Part shown: piece after piece, positions 52,656 through 61,593 of the stretch | How positions within the stretch are numbered: position 1 is the stretch's first letter | Layout of the letters: the number at the start of each line of letters is the position of its first letter | DNA from: CATQHD01 sp965243165 | GTDB lineage: Bacteria > Actinomycetota > Acidimicrobiia > Spongiisociales > Spongiisociaceae | Assembly (NCBI GenBank): GCA_965243165.1 | Contig: OZ251535.1 | Location: forward strand, 2,170,001-2,234,000 | Length of the DNA: 64,000 bases | Reading direction: 5' to 3' | Translations under genes and position numbers: made by a program | The notes under the pieces: generated by a model | What the model was told of the DNA's origin: nothing | The model's database searches: none | The model's input: only the letters and a program-made list of their open reading frames with translations

Positions 52656-55553
52656 TCAGGAGCCCTGCTCTATGGAGCGCCCCAGCCGGTCGACCAGGCG
52701 GCCTGCTTCGTCCACCTTGTCCTGGTAACCGCCCAGATCGCCGGAGCGGAGGGCGGCGTCGGCTTCGGTCAGCAACCGGTCGATCTCGGCGACCAGCTCG
52801 GTCGGACTCCCCTCCGCGCCGGCCGGCGGGCGGTCGGTTTCCTCGGGGGCGCCCGGTTCTTCGGGATCCTCGGGAGCGGCGGGGGGCGCAGACACCCCTA
52901 ATATCTCCTCCAGCGCCGCGTCGAGGGTCTCCCGCATGATGGGCGGGGTCTCCTCCCCGTACACCACCACCACCCGCTTGAACTCGGGCAGCAGCAGACC
53001 CTCGCCCCGCAGATAGATCGGCTGGATGAACAGCAGGGACTCTTCCACCGGCACCACCAGCATGTTGCCCCGGATGATCTCCGAACCCTGCTGCCCCAGC
53101 AGCGTGAACTGCTGAGAGATGACCGGATCCTGGTCGATGCGGGCGCTTATCTGCTGGAGCCCGTTGATCAGGCGGCCCCTCGGCAGCCGGTAGTCCACGA
53201 TCTTCCCGTAATCCACCGGACCGCTCTTGGCCACCAGGAAGGCGGTCATGTTCTCCCGGCTGGCCGGGTTGAAGCTCTGCAGGATCAGGTAGGACAGCTC
53301 GGCCTCGCCCGGCAGCTTCATCAGCAGGTAGTAGGGCAGGCTCAGGCGGGCGTCCTTGCGCAGCTGGCCGAACTGGTCGAAGGTGTCGCCCCGCACCAGC
53401 TCCCGGTCGGAGGTGGACGGCTCGCGGGGAACCTCCCACTTGTCCTCTTCTTGGAAGAAGTCCTGCGGGTCGAGCTGGTGGTAGGTGGCGTACATCTCCG
53501 ACTGCACCCGGAACATGTCCTCCGGATAGCGGATGTGGCTGCGCAGCTCGCTGCTCATCTCGGAACCGTCGGTGAACACCCCGGGGAACACCTTCTGGTA
53601 GGCCCGGGTGAGCGGATCGGCGCCTTCGAGCACATAGAGGGTCATGTCGCCGTCCTCGGCGTCCACCACCGCCTTCACCGAGTTGCGGATGTAGTTGAAA
53701 CCGCCCGGCAGGGGGGACACCCGGCTGAGCCGGCTGTCGATCACCGGGCGGGAGTAGGGAAAGCGGTCGGTGGTGGAGTAGAGATCCACGATCCACACGG
53801 TGCGGCCCTCGATCAGGGCCAGATAGGGGTCGTTGTCGGCGTACAGGAAGGGGGCCACCCGGCTGAGCCGGTCGACCACGTTGCGCACCATCAGCACCTT
53901 GGAATCGGAGGTGAGCTCGGGGGAGATCAGCACGTTCAGGTCGCCGAAACGCAGCGCCATCCCCGCCCGCACCGCCCAGCTGGACAACGGCACTCCGCCC
54001 CGCCCCGAGTAGGTGTTGCGCACCACCGTGTCGTCGAGTCCGGACGGGTAGTCCACCTCCGGCTGGCGGGTGCCGACGACCACGTAGCTTCCCGTAACGG
54101 CCGCCTCCCCGAAGTAGATGCGGGGCTGTTCGGTCTCCAACTCGGGAACGCTCGTCTGCGGCGGCACGTCCCTCACCAAGAAGTCGGGCTCGCCGGTGGT
54201 GGGGTTGACGTCGTTGGCCCTGGAGATGACCTCTCCGAACCCGTGGGTGTAGACCAGCTTCTCGTTCACCCACCCCTCGGCGGGCAGGTCGTCGGAGTCC
54301 AGCTCGCGGGCGGCGATCATCACCTGGGTCAGCTCCCCCTCGATCACGTAACGGTCCGTGTCCACGTTGGATATCTGGTAGTAGGGGCGGATGGCCTGGA
54401 GCTGGGAGTAGGCCGGGGCCAGCACGCCGGGGTCCCACAGCCGGACGTTGCTGATGGTGGCCTGGTTTCCGGCGATGTCATCCGAGGTCAGGTTGGGCGA
54501 GGCGGCGAAGTCGCGGGTCTCCACCTGGCCGCTCCCCATCCCGTAGGCGTCGAGGGTGAAATCGATGTGGTGTTCGATGTAGGGGCGTTCCAGGTTGAAC
54601 TGGTTGGGCTGGACGCGGAAGCGCTCGATGGCGGCCGGGATGACGCCCCCCACCACCACCGACACCGCCAGCCACAGCCCGCCCGCCACCGCCGGGAGGG
54701 TCCACCCCTTCTGCCTGATGTTCCACAGCAGCAGGGCGGCGCCGAACAAGGAGATGGCCGAGAGGAGGGTGAGCGCCGGGCGGTGGGCGGTTATGTCGGT
54801 GTAGGAGGCGCCGAACACCGCCCCCCTGGACGAATACAGCAGCTCGAAGCTGTCTAGGCGGTAGGCCGCGGCCTTCAGGAGGGCCAGCACCGCCAGCAAC
54901 ACCGACAGGTGGGATTTGACCCCCGGCCTGACCTCCGGCATCCGCATGCCCGACCGCCACCGGATCCCGCCGTAGAGGTAATGGAGGGCGGCCGACACCA
55001 GGATGATCAGGATGACGATCTGGAAGAGCCAGCCCAAGACGGCGCGGTAGACCGGCATGCGGAACACGTAGAAGGCGATGTCCCGCCCGAAGATGGGGTC
55101 GGCCCGGCCGAACTCCACCTCGTTGAAGAACAGGAGAACGTTGCTCCACCAGCCCGAGGCGCCCGCCCCGATCAAGAAGCCCAGCACCGCCGCCACCCCC
55201 AGATCGAACGTCCGCCGGCGCTTCGCCGTCCAGGTGCGGAACCGGGCCACGATCTCCTCCCCGGGGGCGGGCATGAAGAACCGGTCGCCCGAAGTGCGGC
55301 GGATCACCGCCAGGTTGCCCCACACCGCGGCGGCCGCAACCAGGAAACCCGCCGCCCCCAGCGCCGCCTGCGACAGCAGCACCGTCCTCCAGACGGGAAC
55401 CGCGTCGACGGAAGAGAACCACAGGTAGTCGGTCCAGGCCGAGGCCAGGCTCCTCAAGATGACCAACCCCACCCCTATCACCGCAACGGCGGCGATCAAC
55501 AGCCGGCGCGGGCGGCGTCCGGCGCCTTGCTGCCTCGGTTCCCTACCGATCAT
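52656..55553 (-). CDS. UPF0182 family large membrane protein
   Basis: 965 aa; GGAGGAAG lies 6 bases before ATG 55553. The N-terminal third has about seven membrane segments (LLIAAVAVIGVGLVILRSLA, LGAAGFLVAAAAVWGNLAVI, FDLGVAAVLGFLIGAGASGW and others). The large C-terminal part is soluble (RPYIEHHIDFTLDAYGMGSG, GRGGVPLSSWAVRAGMALRF, FFQEEDKWEVPREPS) with an acidic Pro/Ala-rich tail. This matches the UPF0182/COG1615 family, widespread in actinobacteria and of unknown function. Conserved and full length. Confidence 0.92.
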   Translation of the reverse strand: MIGREPRQQGAGRRPRRLLIAAVAVIGVGLVILRSLASAWTDYLWFSSVDAVPVWRTVLLSQAALGAAGFLVAAAAVWGNLAVIRRTSGDRFFMPAPGEEIVARFRTWTAKRRRTFDLGVAAVLGFLIGAGASGWWSNVLLFFNEVEFGRADPIFGRDIAFYVFRMPVYRAVLGWLFQIVILIILVSAALHYLYGGIRWRSGMRMPEVRPGVKSHLSVLLAVLALLKAAAYRLDSFELLYSSRGAVFGASYTDITAHRPALTLLSAISLFGAALLLWNIRQKGWTLPAVAGGLWLAVSVVVGGVIPAAIERFRVQPNQFNLERPYIEHHIDFTLDAYGMGSGQVETRDFAASPNLTSDDIAGNQATISNVRLWDPGVLAPAYSQLQAIRPYYQISNVDTDRYVIEGELTQVMIAARELDSDDLPAEGWVNEKLVYTHGFGEVISRANDVNPTTGEPDFLVRDVPPQTSVPELETEQPRIYFGEAAVTGSYVVVGTRQPEVDYPSGLDDTVVRNTYSGRGGVPLSSWAVRAGMALRFGDLNVLISPELTSDSKVLMVRNVVDRLSRVAPFLYADNDPYLALIEGRTVWIVDLYSTTDRFPYSRPVIDSRLSRVSPLPGGFNYIRNSVKAVVDAEDGDMTLYVLEGADPLTRAYQKVFPGVFTDGSEMSSELRSHIRYPEDMFRVQSEMYATYHQLDPQDFFQEEDKWEVPREPSTSDRELVRGDTFDQFGQLRKDARLSLPYYLLMKLPGEAELSYLILQSFNPASRENMTAFLVAKSGPVDYGKIVDYRLPRGRLINGLQQISARIDQDPVISQQFTLLGQQGSEIIRGNMLVVPVEESLLFIQPIYLRGEGLLLPEFKRVVVVYGEETPPIMRETLDAALEEILGVSAPPAAPEDPEEPGAPEETDRPPAGAEGSPTELVAEIDRLLTEADAALRSGDLGGYQDKVDEAGRLVDRLGRSIEQGS

Positions 55554-55751
55554 GTCTAGCTTCCTCCATCATGCGGGCCGCGGGCCCCGCGCAACGCGGG
55601 CCGCAGCGCCGTCCTGAGCCGGCATTGTACGGCGCGGCGCCGACAAGTCTACGGCTTCGGGCGGATGCCCGGCGGCCGCGCCCGCCCCGGACGGGGCCGA
55701 ATGTACTTCTCATGGACGTTGCCGGCGGTCGGGGGCGGGCGGGAGGACCGG

Positions 55752-57653
55752 TCAGGCCGGGATGACCAGGCAGCTGCATTCGGAATGGATCGGCACTGCG
55801 GGCACCTGATCCCCCGCCAGCACGCCTTCGGTGAGGGCGGCGCATTCCCCGCAGCCCCCGTTGGCCTCTATGCGGTACTCCCCCACCCCGGCTTCGGCCA
55901 AGCCGCCCATCAGCCCCCGGTGGTAGGCGCGCCCCGCCAGGAAGCGCAGGCGCCGCTCGGCTTCGTCGATGCGCCAGGTGCGGTGGATGCGGGCGGCGGC
56001 GGCTGCCATCTCCTTCCCGGACAGGCCGGCGCTGCGGGCCGCCTTCACCTCTTTCGCCAGATCGTCGAACAAGGCGGACAGGAACGGCGCCCCTCCCTCG
56101 GCGGGAACTTCTCCCCGCGCCGCCTCCAACCCGAACCCGGTCATCTCGGAGGCGGCGGCGCGCCCCTGTTCTGCGGCCTCCCTTTCCATGACCGAGATCA
56201 GATGCGTCAGAGAGGAGGCCAGCCGGGACGGCTGCGGCTGCCAGCCTTCGGGGTCGGCCTCGATGGCCTCGATCTGTTCGCCCTGAACATCGGTGAGCCG
56301 GCGTTTGACCGCCCGCAGCGCCCGGTTGACGACGGGGAGCACCAGCCGGTCGTAACGCTCGGCGGCCGAGGGCGCCCGATCCGAGGGCCGCGGGGAAGCC
56401 GCCGCGCCGTCTTGGCGGCGGAGCTTCAGGAACAGGGCGCCCAGCTCGTCGGCGCCCCGGCTTCTGATATTCACCGCGCCGGAAGCGGCCGCCGCGGTCC
56501 GAACCGCCGCCCGTTCACGGAGGGGCGGCGGAGCAGTAGCGGGGGCGGAAGCGGGCCGGGTCTGCGCGGCGGGTTCCACCAGCTCGGAGCGCCGCCCGGC
56601 CGGGGGAACGCCCAAGGGCTTCGGCCGCAAGGGGCGGCGGCGGATTTCCGGCGCGGCGGAGCGGACTTCGTCTTCGTTGTCTTCGTTCAGGCGGGCCACC
56701 TCGTCGGCCACATCCAGCGCGTCCACCTCGACGCTGGCCGGAGAGGCCCGGTTTTCGACCAGCCGGACGGTGTAGGTGCCGTCGGCCCAGCCGGCGCCCT
56801 GCATCCTGGCGGCCGACTGTTCCTGAGAAGGGGCGGCCGGAGCGCCCGCCTCTGCGACGGGGCCGGCGTCGGCTGCTTCGGGCGCGGCCGGGCCGGCCTG
56901 ATCAGGGGTTATCACCCGCACCGTGGAGGTGGGCGCGGCGGAGGGGGCATGGGCGCCTTCCAGGCGGGATTCGAGTTGCCCGATCTCCTGGGCGAGTTCC
57001 TGGCGCCGATGCTCCAAGGATTCGGCGCGTTCGTTGGCCGCCGCCGCCAGGTCCTCGGCGGCCCTTATCATCTCTCGTCCTTTGATGCGGGCCGCTTCGA
57101 GCATCTGGTCGTACTCGGCGGCGGCGGTCTGCAGGGCATTCTCGCTGTCGCGCCTCGCCGCCGCCAGTTTGCGGTGGGCCTTGCGCTCGGCGTCGTTGAT
57201 GATCTCGAGGGCTTTGCGCTCGGCGGCGTTGCGCAGGTTCGCATATTCGGAGTCGGCGGACTCCAGGAGCGCGGTGGAGGCCTCCCAGGCGTCCTTGCGG
57301 AGGGCGTAGGCCTCGGAATCGGCCGACGACAAGAGCCTGCGAACCTTTTCGGCCGCCGCCGCCATACCGTCCTCCGCGTCGCGGCCGGCCTGGTCGCGTA
57401 TCTTCTGAGCGGCCGCCCGCGCCGCCTCCAAAACCTCGGCGATATGGCTCACCGCCGAATCGATGGCCACCGCCAAGTCGTAGTCGTTGGCGGGGCCGCC
57501 CCCTTCGGACAGGTGCTCCGGCGGCGCCCCCTGCTGCTCCGGGCGGCCTTTCAGCTCGGCTATGTATGCCCGCACCTCTATGGGGTCGTATCCGAAGAAA
57601 GCCCGGCTGAACGACAGCTCCTCCGAGCGATCCGGGAGTATCCGCTCGCTCAT
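55752..57653 (-). CDS. DivIVA-like coiled-coil protein with unusual Cys-rich C-terminus
   Basis: 633 aa. The N-terminus SFSRAFFGYDPIEVRAYIAE matches the DivIVA/Wag31 membrane-binding motif, followed by a long Ala/Glu coiled coil (residues ~60-235) of the cell-pole organising type. A Pro/Ala-rich linker follows, then a second helical part (PSAAERYDRLVLPVVNRALR, MEREAAEQGRAAASEMTGFG). The last 35 residues have GGCGECAALTEG, then IHSECSCLVIPA, a CxxC...HxxCxC pattern like that at the end of phage head-morphogenesis (SPP1 gp7/Mu F) proteins. No clear ribosome site precedes ATG 57653. Two DnaA-box-like repeats lie upstream. Likely a structural or septum-associated protein; the tail's origin is unclear. 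Confidence 0.7.
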   Translation of the reverse strand: MSERILPDRSEELSFSRAFFGYDPIEVRAYIAELKGRPEQQGAPPEHLSEGGGPANDYDLAVAIDSAVSHIAEVLEAARAAAQKIRDQAGRDAEDGMAAAAEKVRRLLSSADSEAYALRKDAWEASTALLESADSEYANLRNAAERKALEIINDAERKAHRKLAAARRDSENALQTAAAEYDQMLEAARIKGREMIRAAEDLAAAANERAESLEHRRQELAQEIGQLESRLEGAHAPSAAPTSTVRVITPDQAGPAAPEAADAGPVAEAGAPAAPSQEQSAARMQGAGWADGTYTVRLVENRASPASVEVDALDVADEVARLNEDNEDEVRSAAPEIRRRPLRPKPLGVPPAGRRSELVEPAAQTRPASAPATAPPPLRERAAVRTAAAASGAVNIRSRGADELGALFLKLRRQDGAAASPRPSDRAPSAAERYDRLVLPVVNRALRAVKRRLTDVQGEQIEAIEADPEGWQPQPSRLASSLTHLISVMEREAAEQGRAAASEMTGFGLEAARGEVPAEGGAPFLSALFDDLAKEVKAARSAGLSGKEMAAAAARIHRTWRIDEAERRLRFLAGRAYHRGLMGGLAEAGVGEYRIEANGGCGECAALTEGVLAGDQVPAVPIHSECSCLVIPA

Positions 57654-57654
57654 A

Positions 57655-57709
57655 TGTGGATAACTCTACCCCATCGAGGCCGAGAACCGACAAATTTTGT
57701 GGATAACTC
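57655..57709 (-). promoter_or_regulatory. Two DnaA-box-type repeats in a divergent promoter region
   Basis: The 12-base sequence GAGTTATCCACA (minus strand) occurs exactly at 57655-57666 and 57698-57709, 43 bases apart. Each contains a perfect DnaA box TTATCCACA. They lie between the DivIVA-like gene and the divergent LigD-type polymerase gene, the nearer one 2 bases before the DivIVA-like start. Confidence 0.6.
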
Positions 57710-57883
57710 GGCGAAGCTCTGCCGGCTGCCCCTCACAGACCGAACCGCCCTCCCGCCTCTGCATGACCCAGCGCCCGCTCTGGTGAAGCGATGCAGGCGC
57801 CGGACTCCGCGCCGCTCCGGGGCGGGTCGCCGGCGCAGGGGCCCGCGCCGGGTAGCGTTGGAACGGTGGGATCGAACGCCGTC

Positions 57884-58867
57884 ATGGTCGAAGCCGGAGG
57901 CGAAGAGGTGCGCCTCACCTCGCCTGACCGGGTGGTGTTCCCTCGGCAGGGGTGGACCAAGCTCGACGTCGCCCGCCATTTCACGGCGGTGGCCGAAGGC
58001 TGCCTGCGGGGTGTGTACGGGCGGCCCACCATGATGAAGCGCTACATGAAGAACGTGGACGAGCCGCCCATCTACAACAAGCGGGCCTCGCCCAAGAGCC
58101 CCCTCGAAACCGCCATGATCCGCTTCCCCTCCCAGCGCCCGGGGAGGATGAACGTCCCCCGCACCCAGGCCGACCTGATCCGGCTGGTGCAGTTGGGCTG
58201 CCTCGACTTCCACCCCTGGCCGGTGCGGGCCGAGGACCTCGACCACCCCGACGAGCTGCGCCTCGACTTCGACCCGACCGAGGGTTTCACCTTCGCCGAT
58301 GTCAAGGCGGCGGCGCTGGCCGGCAAGGAGCTGCTGGACGAGCTGGGCCTGAGGGGGTGGCCCAAGACCTCCGGCAGCCGCGGCATCCATATATATGTGC
58401 GGATCGAGCCGCTCTGGGACTTCTTCCAGACCCGCCGGGCGGTGCTGGCCTTCGGGCGGGAGCTGGAGCGGCGCCGCCCCGGCCTGATCACCACCAAATG
58501 GTGGAAGGAGGAACGCCGGGGCGTGTTCGTGGACTACAACCAGAACGCCCGCGACAAAACCGTGTCTTCGGCCTACGGCGTGCGCCCCACCGGATACGTG
58601 TCGGCGCCGGTCACCTGGGGGGAGCTGCCCGACGCAGAGATCGAGGACTTCCCCATGGACCGCTTCGGGGAGCGCTACGCGGCGGCGGGCGACCTGACCG
58701 CCGGGATCGACGGCGCCCCCGGCCGGATCGACCGGCTGCTGGAGTGGGCGGCGCGGGACGAAGCCGCCGGGTTGGGCGACGCCCCCTGGCCCCCCAACTA
58801 CCCCAAGATGCCGGGCGAGCCGCCCCGCGTCCAGCCCTCCAAGATGGTGAAGGAGAACTGGCTCTAG
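57884..58867 (+). CDS. LigD-type polymerase-primase (NHEJ), stand-alone
   Basis: 327 aa from ATG 57884; GTG 57866 is an alternative. Motifs of the LigD polymerase domain: VRLTSPDRVVFPRQGWTKLD, the catalytic Asp pair in LRLDFDPTEGFTF, TSGSRGIHIYVRIEPLWDFF, and DYNQNARDKTVSSAYGVRPT with the PVTWGEL core. It adds nucleotides to broken ends in bacterial non-homologous end joining. Unlike fused LigD, the ligase part is absent; an ATP-dependent ligase lies 2.7 kb away on the other strand. No ku gene is visible in the window. Confidence 0.93.
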   Translation: MVEAGGEEVRLTSPDRVVFPRQGWTKLDVARHFTAVAEGCLRGVYGRPTMMKRYMKNVDEPPIYNKRASPKSPLETAMIRFPSQRPGRMNVPRTQADLIRLVQLGCLDFHPWPVRAEDLDHPDELRLDFDPTEGFTFADVKAAALAGKELLDELGLRGWPKTSGSRGIHIYVRIEPLWDFFQTRRAVLAFGRELERRRPGLITTKWWKEERRGVFVDYNQNARDKTVSSAYGVRPTGYVSAPVTWGELPDAEIEDFPMDRFGERYAAAGDLTAGIDGAPGRIDRLLEWAARDEAAGLGDAPWPPNYPKMPGEPPRVQPSKMVKENWL

Positions 58868-58952
58868 CTGTACTGGTGTAGTCAATTCAAGGTATTTTCG
58901 CGGCCCACAACAGGCCTAAGCGGCCCAACGGAGGAAGGATGAGCAAAAGACC

Positions 58953-59858
58953 ATGGCTGCAGACGAATGGATCGAAGCCGAAGGGGCAACCTTAGAGGCA
59001 GCTGTCAAGGCCGCCCTCGAGGAGCTGGGCATCCCCGATGAATCCAATGCGCAAGTGCAGGTCATCCGGGATCCCAAACGCGGCTTTCTCGGTATCGGCC
59101 GTCAGGGTGCCTTGGTGCGGGTCGAGCCCAGCCCAAAGCGGGCGCGGAAAAGGTTCAGCGGCGGACGCAAGCGGAAGCCCAAGAGTGGACGGCAGTTCTC
59201 TGAGCCTGAGCTGAAGAGTCGCCGCGCCGTCCTTCTGAACCCCCGCCGAGCGTGGGCTGACTACCAACGCGAACGCAGGATGCGCAAAAAGCGCAAAAAG
59301 CGCAAAAAGCGCCGCCGCGCCGCCATTCTGACCGCCGCCGCAGTAGTCGCAGCCACAGTCGTAGCCGTCAACCGGGGGCTTGGTCCCGACCAGCAGACCG
59401 CCGCTCCGGCCTCGACCACAACACCGTCCACTACGACGTTCCCCGCCCGGGCGCTGCCCCCGCCCGCCCCTGCGACATTGACCGCGACCACGACTACGAC
59501 ACCGTCCCCTACGACCACTGTTGCGCCGCCGACAACCACCGCCGCAGCCCCGCTGGCGGTGCCGGTGTACGAGTTGACCTGTGATCGGGAAACCGACCGC
59601 GCCAACGTCCGGGAGGCTCAAGCCGCCCTAGACGTGGAAGTCGATGGAGCCTGGGGGCCGAAGACCAACGCGGCCTGGGAAGCAGAATGCAGAATGACAC
59701 CAACTACTGTAACCACAACGCTGAGGGTTGCGATTTCCTCCAGGAAGCCGACCGGTCCGACCTGCGGCAGCTGGAAAAAAACGACCAGTGAATACAACGA
59801 CCGTTTCGCCTATGACGAGGACCGCGATCGAGATGGAGATGGGATCATGTGCGAGTAG
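58953..59858 (+). CDS. Jag-N domain fused to membrane helix and Excalibur-like tail
   Basis: 301 aa. Residues 1-58 are a Jag_N/KhpB N-terminal domain (WIEAEGATLEAAVKAALEEL, PKRGFLGIGRQGALVRV). A basic stretch follows (RRMRKKRKKRKKRRR), then one membrane helix (AAILTAAAVVAATVVAV), a Thr/Pro linker, a short peptidoglycan-binding-like repeat (ANVREAQAALDVEVDGAWGP), and a calcium-site tail YDEDRDRDGDGIMCE. A KhpB-type cytoplasmic domain joined to an exported part is unusual. Between about 59690 and 59790 a second frame also looks protein-like (NDTNYCNHNAEGCDFLQEAD), so paired frameshifts are possible. GGAGGAAGG is 14 bases before the ATG. Confidence 0.72.
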   Translation: MAADEWIEAEGATLEAAVKAALEELGIPDESNAQVQVIRDPKRGFLGIGRQGALVRVEPSPKRARKRFSGGRKRKPKSGRQFSEPELKSRRAVLLNPRRAWADYQRERRMRKKRKKRKKRRRAAILTAAAVVAATVVAVNRGLGPDQQTAAPASTTTPSTTTFPARALPPPAPATLTATTTTTPSPTTTVAPPTTTAAAPLAVPVYELTCDRETDRANVREAQAALDVEVDGAWGPKTNAAWEAECRMTPTTVTTTLRVAISSRKPTGPTCGSWKKTTSEYNDRFAYDEDRDRDGDGIMCE

Positions 59859-60249
59859 CACAACCCAGTCGGGTGGAACTCTCACGAAAGCAACCAGAGC
59901 TGGGCAATGACCAAGCAGCACGACCACAACCAAACTACAACCCCCCACCGCCTGGCCAACCGCCGCCGACGGCAATCCCCCGCCCGAACTCGGCCCAACC
60001 CGGCCGGACTCATTCTCCCTTCCCCCGTACCCCCCTGAAATCCGAAGAACCTCATTCGATCTTCTCGGCCACGTCATCCGAAGAGCGGAGAACCGGCTGC
60101 CCCCCGCCCTCATCTCTGATTGGCCCGGTCGACGGAATCGAGGACGCGTAATACCGCCAGCCCCCATGACCTCCCAGGAGACGGTATGCCGCCCCGCAAC
60201 CCCGCCGGTTCCACCGCCAAACACCCTGTTCGAGAAAGGCTGCCGAGCC
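59859..60249. other. Gene-free stretch, ~390 bases
   Basis: C-rich DNA after the Jag-N fusion gene with no frame that looks like protein on either strand. A C-run (CCCCCGTACCCCCC) near 60018 is the only marked feature. I see no tRNA or terminator here. Confidence 0.4.
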
Positions 60250-60514
60250 CTTCTACCGCCCGAGAAGAGCGCGAAAACCGGCCCCACTCCCCGGCTTCGC
60301 CGGGTGCCCTCCCCCGCCTCCGCCACCAGCATCGGATACTCATCGGGGCGTCGCCGCCCCCGCCCGGTCCTGTGATGCCCGGCCCGGGCTTGAAATCCCA
60401 TGATGACCGCCGCCCTCTCCAGAACCTCGCGGCGGTGTTTGTGTTTCAGCCCCTTATATATACGGTATTTTCGGGCGTCCGTACAGGGGGTTGTTCTGAG
60501 AACTTTTCGCGGCC
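60250..60514 (+). repeat. Dispersed ~275-bp repeat, copy C
   Basis: Same orientation as copy A but more diverged. It keeps GCGCGAAAACCGGCCCC, CCGGCTTCGCCGGG, GACCGCCGCCCTCTCCAGAA, GCGGCGGTGTTTGTG.TTCAGC, a modified GGTATTTTCGGGCGTCCGTA and TTTTCGCGG. The middle part differs from A and B. It lies between the 3' ends of two convergent genes. Confidence 0.75.
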
Positions 60515-60567
60515 CGCAGCGCAGCCCTTCTGACCTGGGGCAATGCAGTAGGCAACTGTCTGTGCGG

Positions 60568-61593
60568 TCAGTCCGCCGGGCGCAGCACCACCTCGGGGCT
60601 GAGGGGCCGGGACACGCAGGTGAGGATCAGGCCTGATTCCTGTTCCTGCTCGGTGAGGGCGAAGGGGACGCCCGGATCCACCCGGCCCGACGCCAGCCGC
60701 GCCCGGCAGGTGCCGCACACCCCCGACCGGCAGGCGTAGAACACCGGGGCCGAGGTACGGTCCAGCGCGTCCAAGAGCGATTCCCCCGCCGCCGCCCGGC
60801 TCGAGGGACCGCCGTCCATGCGCACCAGCGCCCCGTCATAGGGTTCGGGGGCTTCTTCCCGGCTGGGCGGCAGGTAGTGCTCCACCAGCACCTGGTCGTC
60901 CGGCGCCCCCAAGGTCCGCAGGCGGGCGGCGACCACCCGGTTCATGCCCGGCGGCCCGCACAGCAGATACCGCACCCCGGCGGTGGCGGGCGGATAGGCG
61001 ACCAGGAAGCGGTCCACGAACCGCCGGTCGATCCGGTCTCCCCGCCCGCTCAGCGCATGGTCGACCGTCAGGCGGCCGGGGTGGGCGGCCTCCAGCTCCT
61101 CCAGCTCGGCGGCGAAGATGACGTCCTCCGGGCGGCGGTTGCCGTAGGCCAGGCGCACCGTCGACTGCGGCTCCAGGGCGAGCACCCCCCGCAGGATGCT
61201 CATGACCGGAACGATCCCGCTTCCGGCGGCGAAGCCGTAGTAGGTGCGGCGGTTGGCCGGGTCGATCCCCGCCGTGAACTCACCGGCGGGCGGCTCGACC
61301 CCCACCGGATCGCCCGCCCCGGCCTTCTCCGCGAAGTAGTTGGACACCAAGCCTCCGGGCAGGCGCTTGACGGTTATCGAAGGGGCCTGGCCCAGCTCGG
61401 GGGTGGAGCTGAGCGAAAACACCCGGCGGTGCTCCTCCCCGCCGACCGCAGCCCTGACGATCACATACTGCCCGGCCGACCCGCCGACCCGCCCGCCGGG
61501 GTCGCGAAAAACCACCGTCACCGCGTCGGCGGTCTCGGGGCGGATCTCCGAAACAGTGAGAGGAAGGACCGCCCGCCGCCTCTCCCCGCTCAA
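60568..61593 (-). CDS. 2Fe-2S ferredoxin / flavin reductase (PaaE-like oxidoreductase)
   Basis: 341 aa. The N-terminal FAD domain has RRVFSLSSTPEL and an NAD(P)H-binding part (YGFAAGSGIVPVMSILRGVL, YGNRRPEDVIFAAEL, YLLCGPPGMN). The C-terminal plant-type ferredoxin has Cys in VFYACRSGVCGTCRARLASG and a fourth in LILTCVSRP. Such reductases feed electrons to oxygenases or hydroxylases (as PaaE does) or act alone. Translation starts at TTG 61591-61593, overlapping the ligase stop (TTGA), with GAGGTGG upstream. No oxygenase gene is nearby, so the electron acceptor is unknown. Confidence 0.88.
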   Translation of the reverse strand: MSGERRRAVLPLTVSEIRPETADAVTVVFRDPGGRVGGSAGQYVIVRAAVGGEEHRRVFSLSSTPELGQAPSITVKRLPGGLVSNYFAEKAGAGDPVGVEPPAGEFTAGIDPANRRTYYGFAAGSGIVPVMSILRGVLALEPQSTVRLAYGNRRPEDVIFAAELEELEAAHPGRLTVDHALSGRGDRIDRRFVDRFLVAYPPATAGVRYLLCGPPGMNRVVAARLRTLGAPDDQVLVEHYLPPSREEAPEPYDGALVRMDGGPSSRAAAGESLLDALDRTSAPVFYACRSGVCGTCRARLASGRVDPGVPFALTEQEQESGLILTCVSRPLSPEVVLRPAD

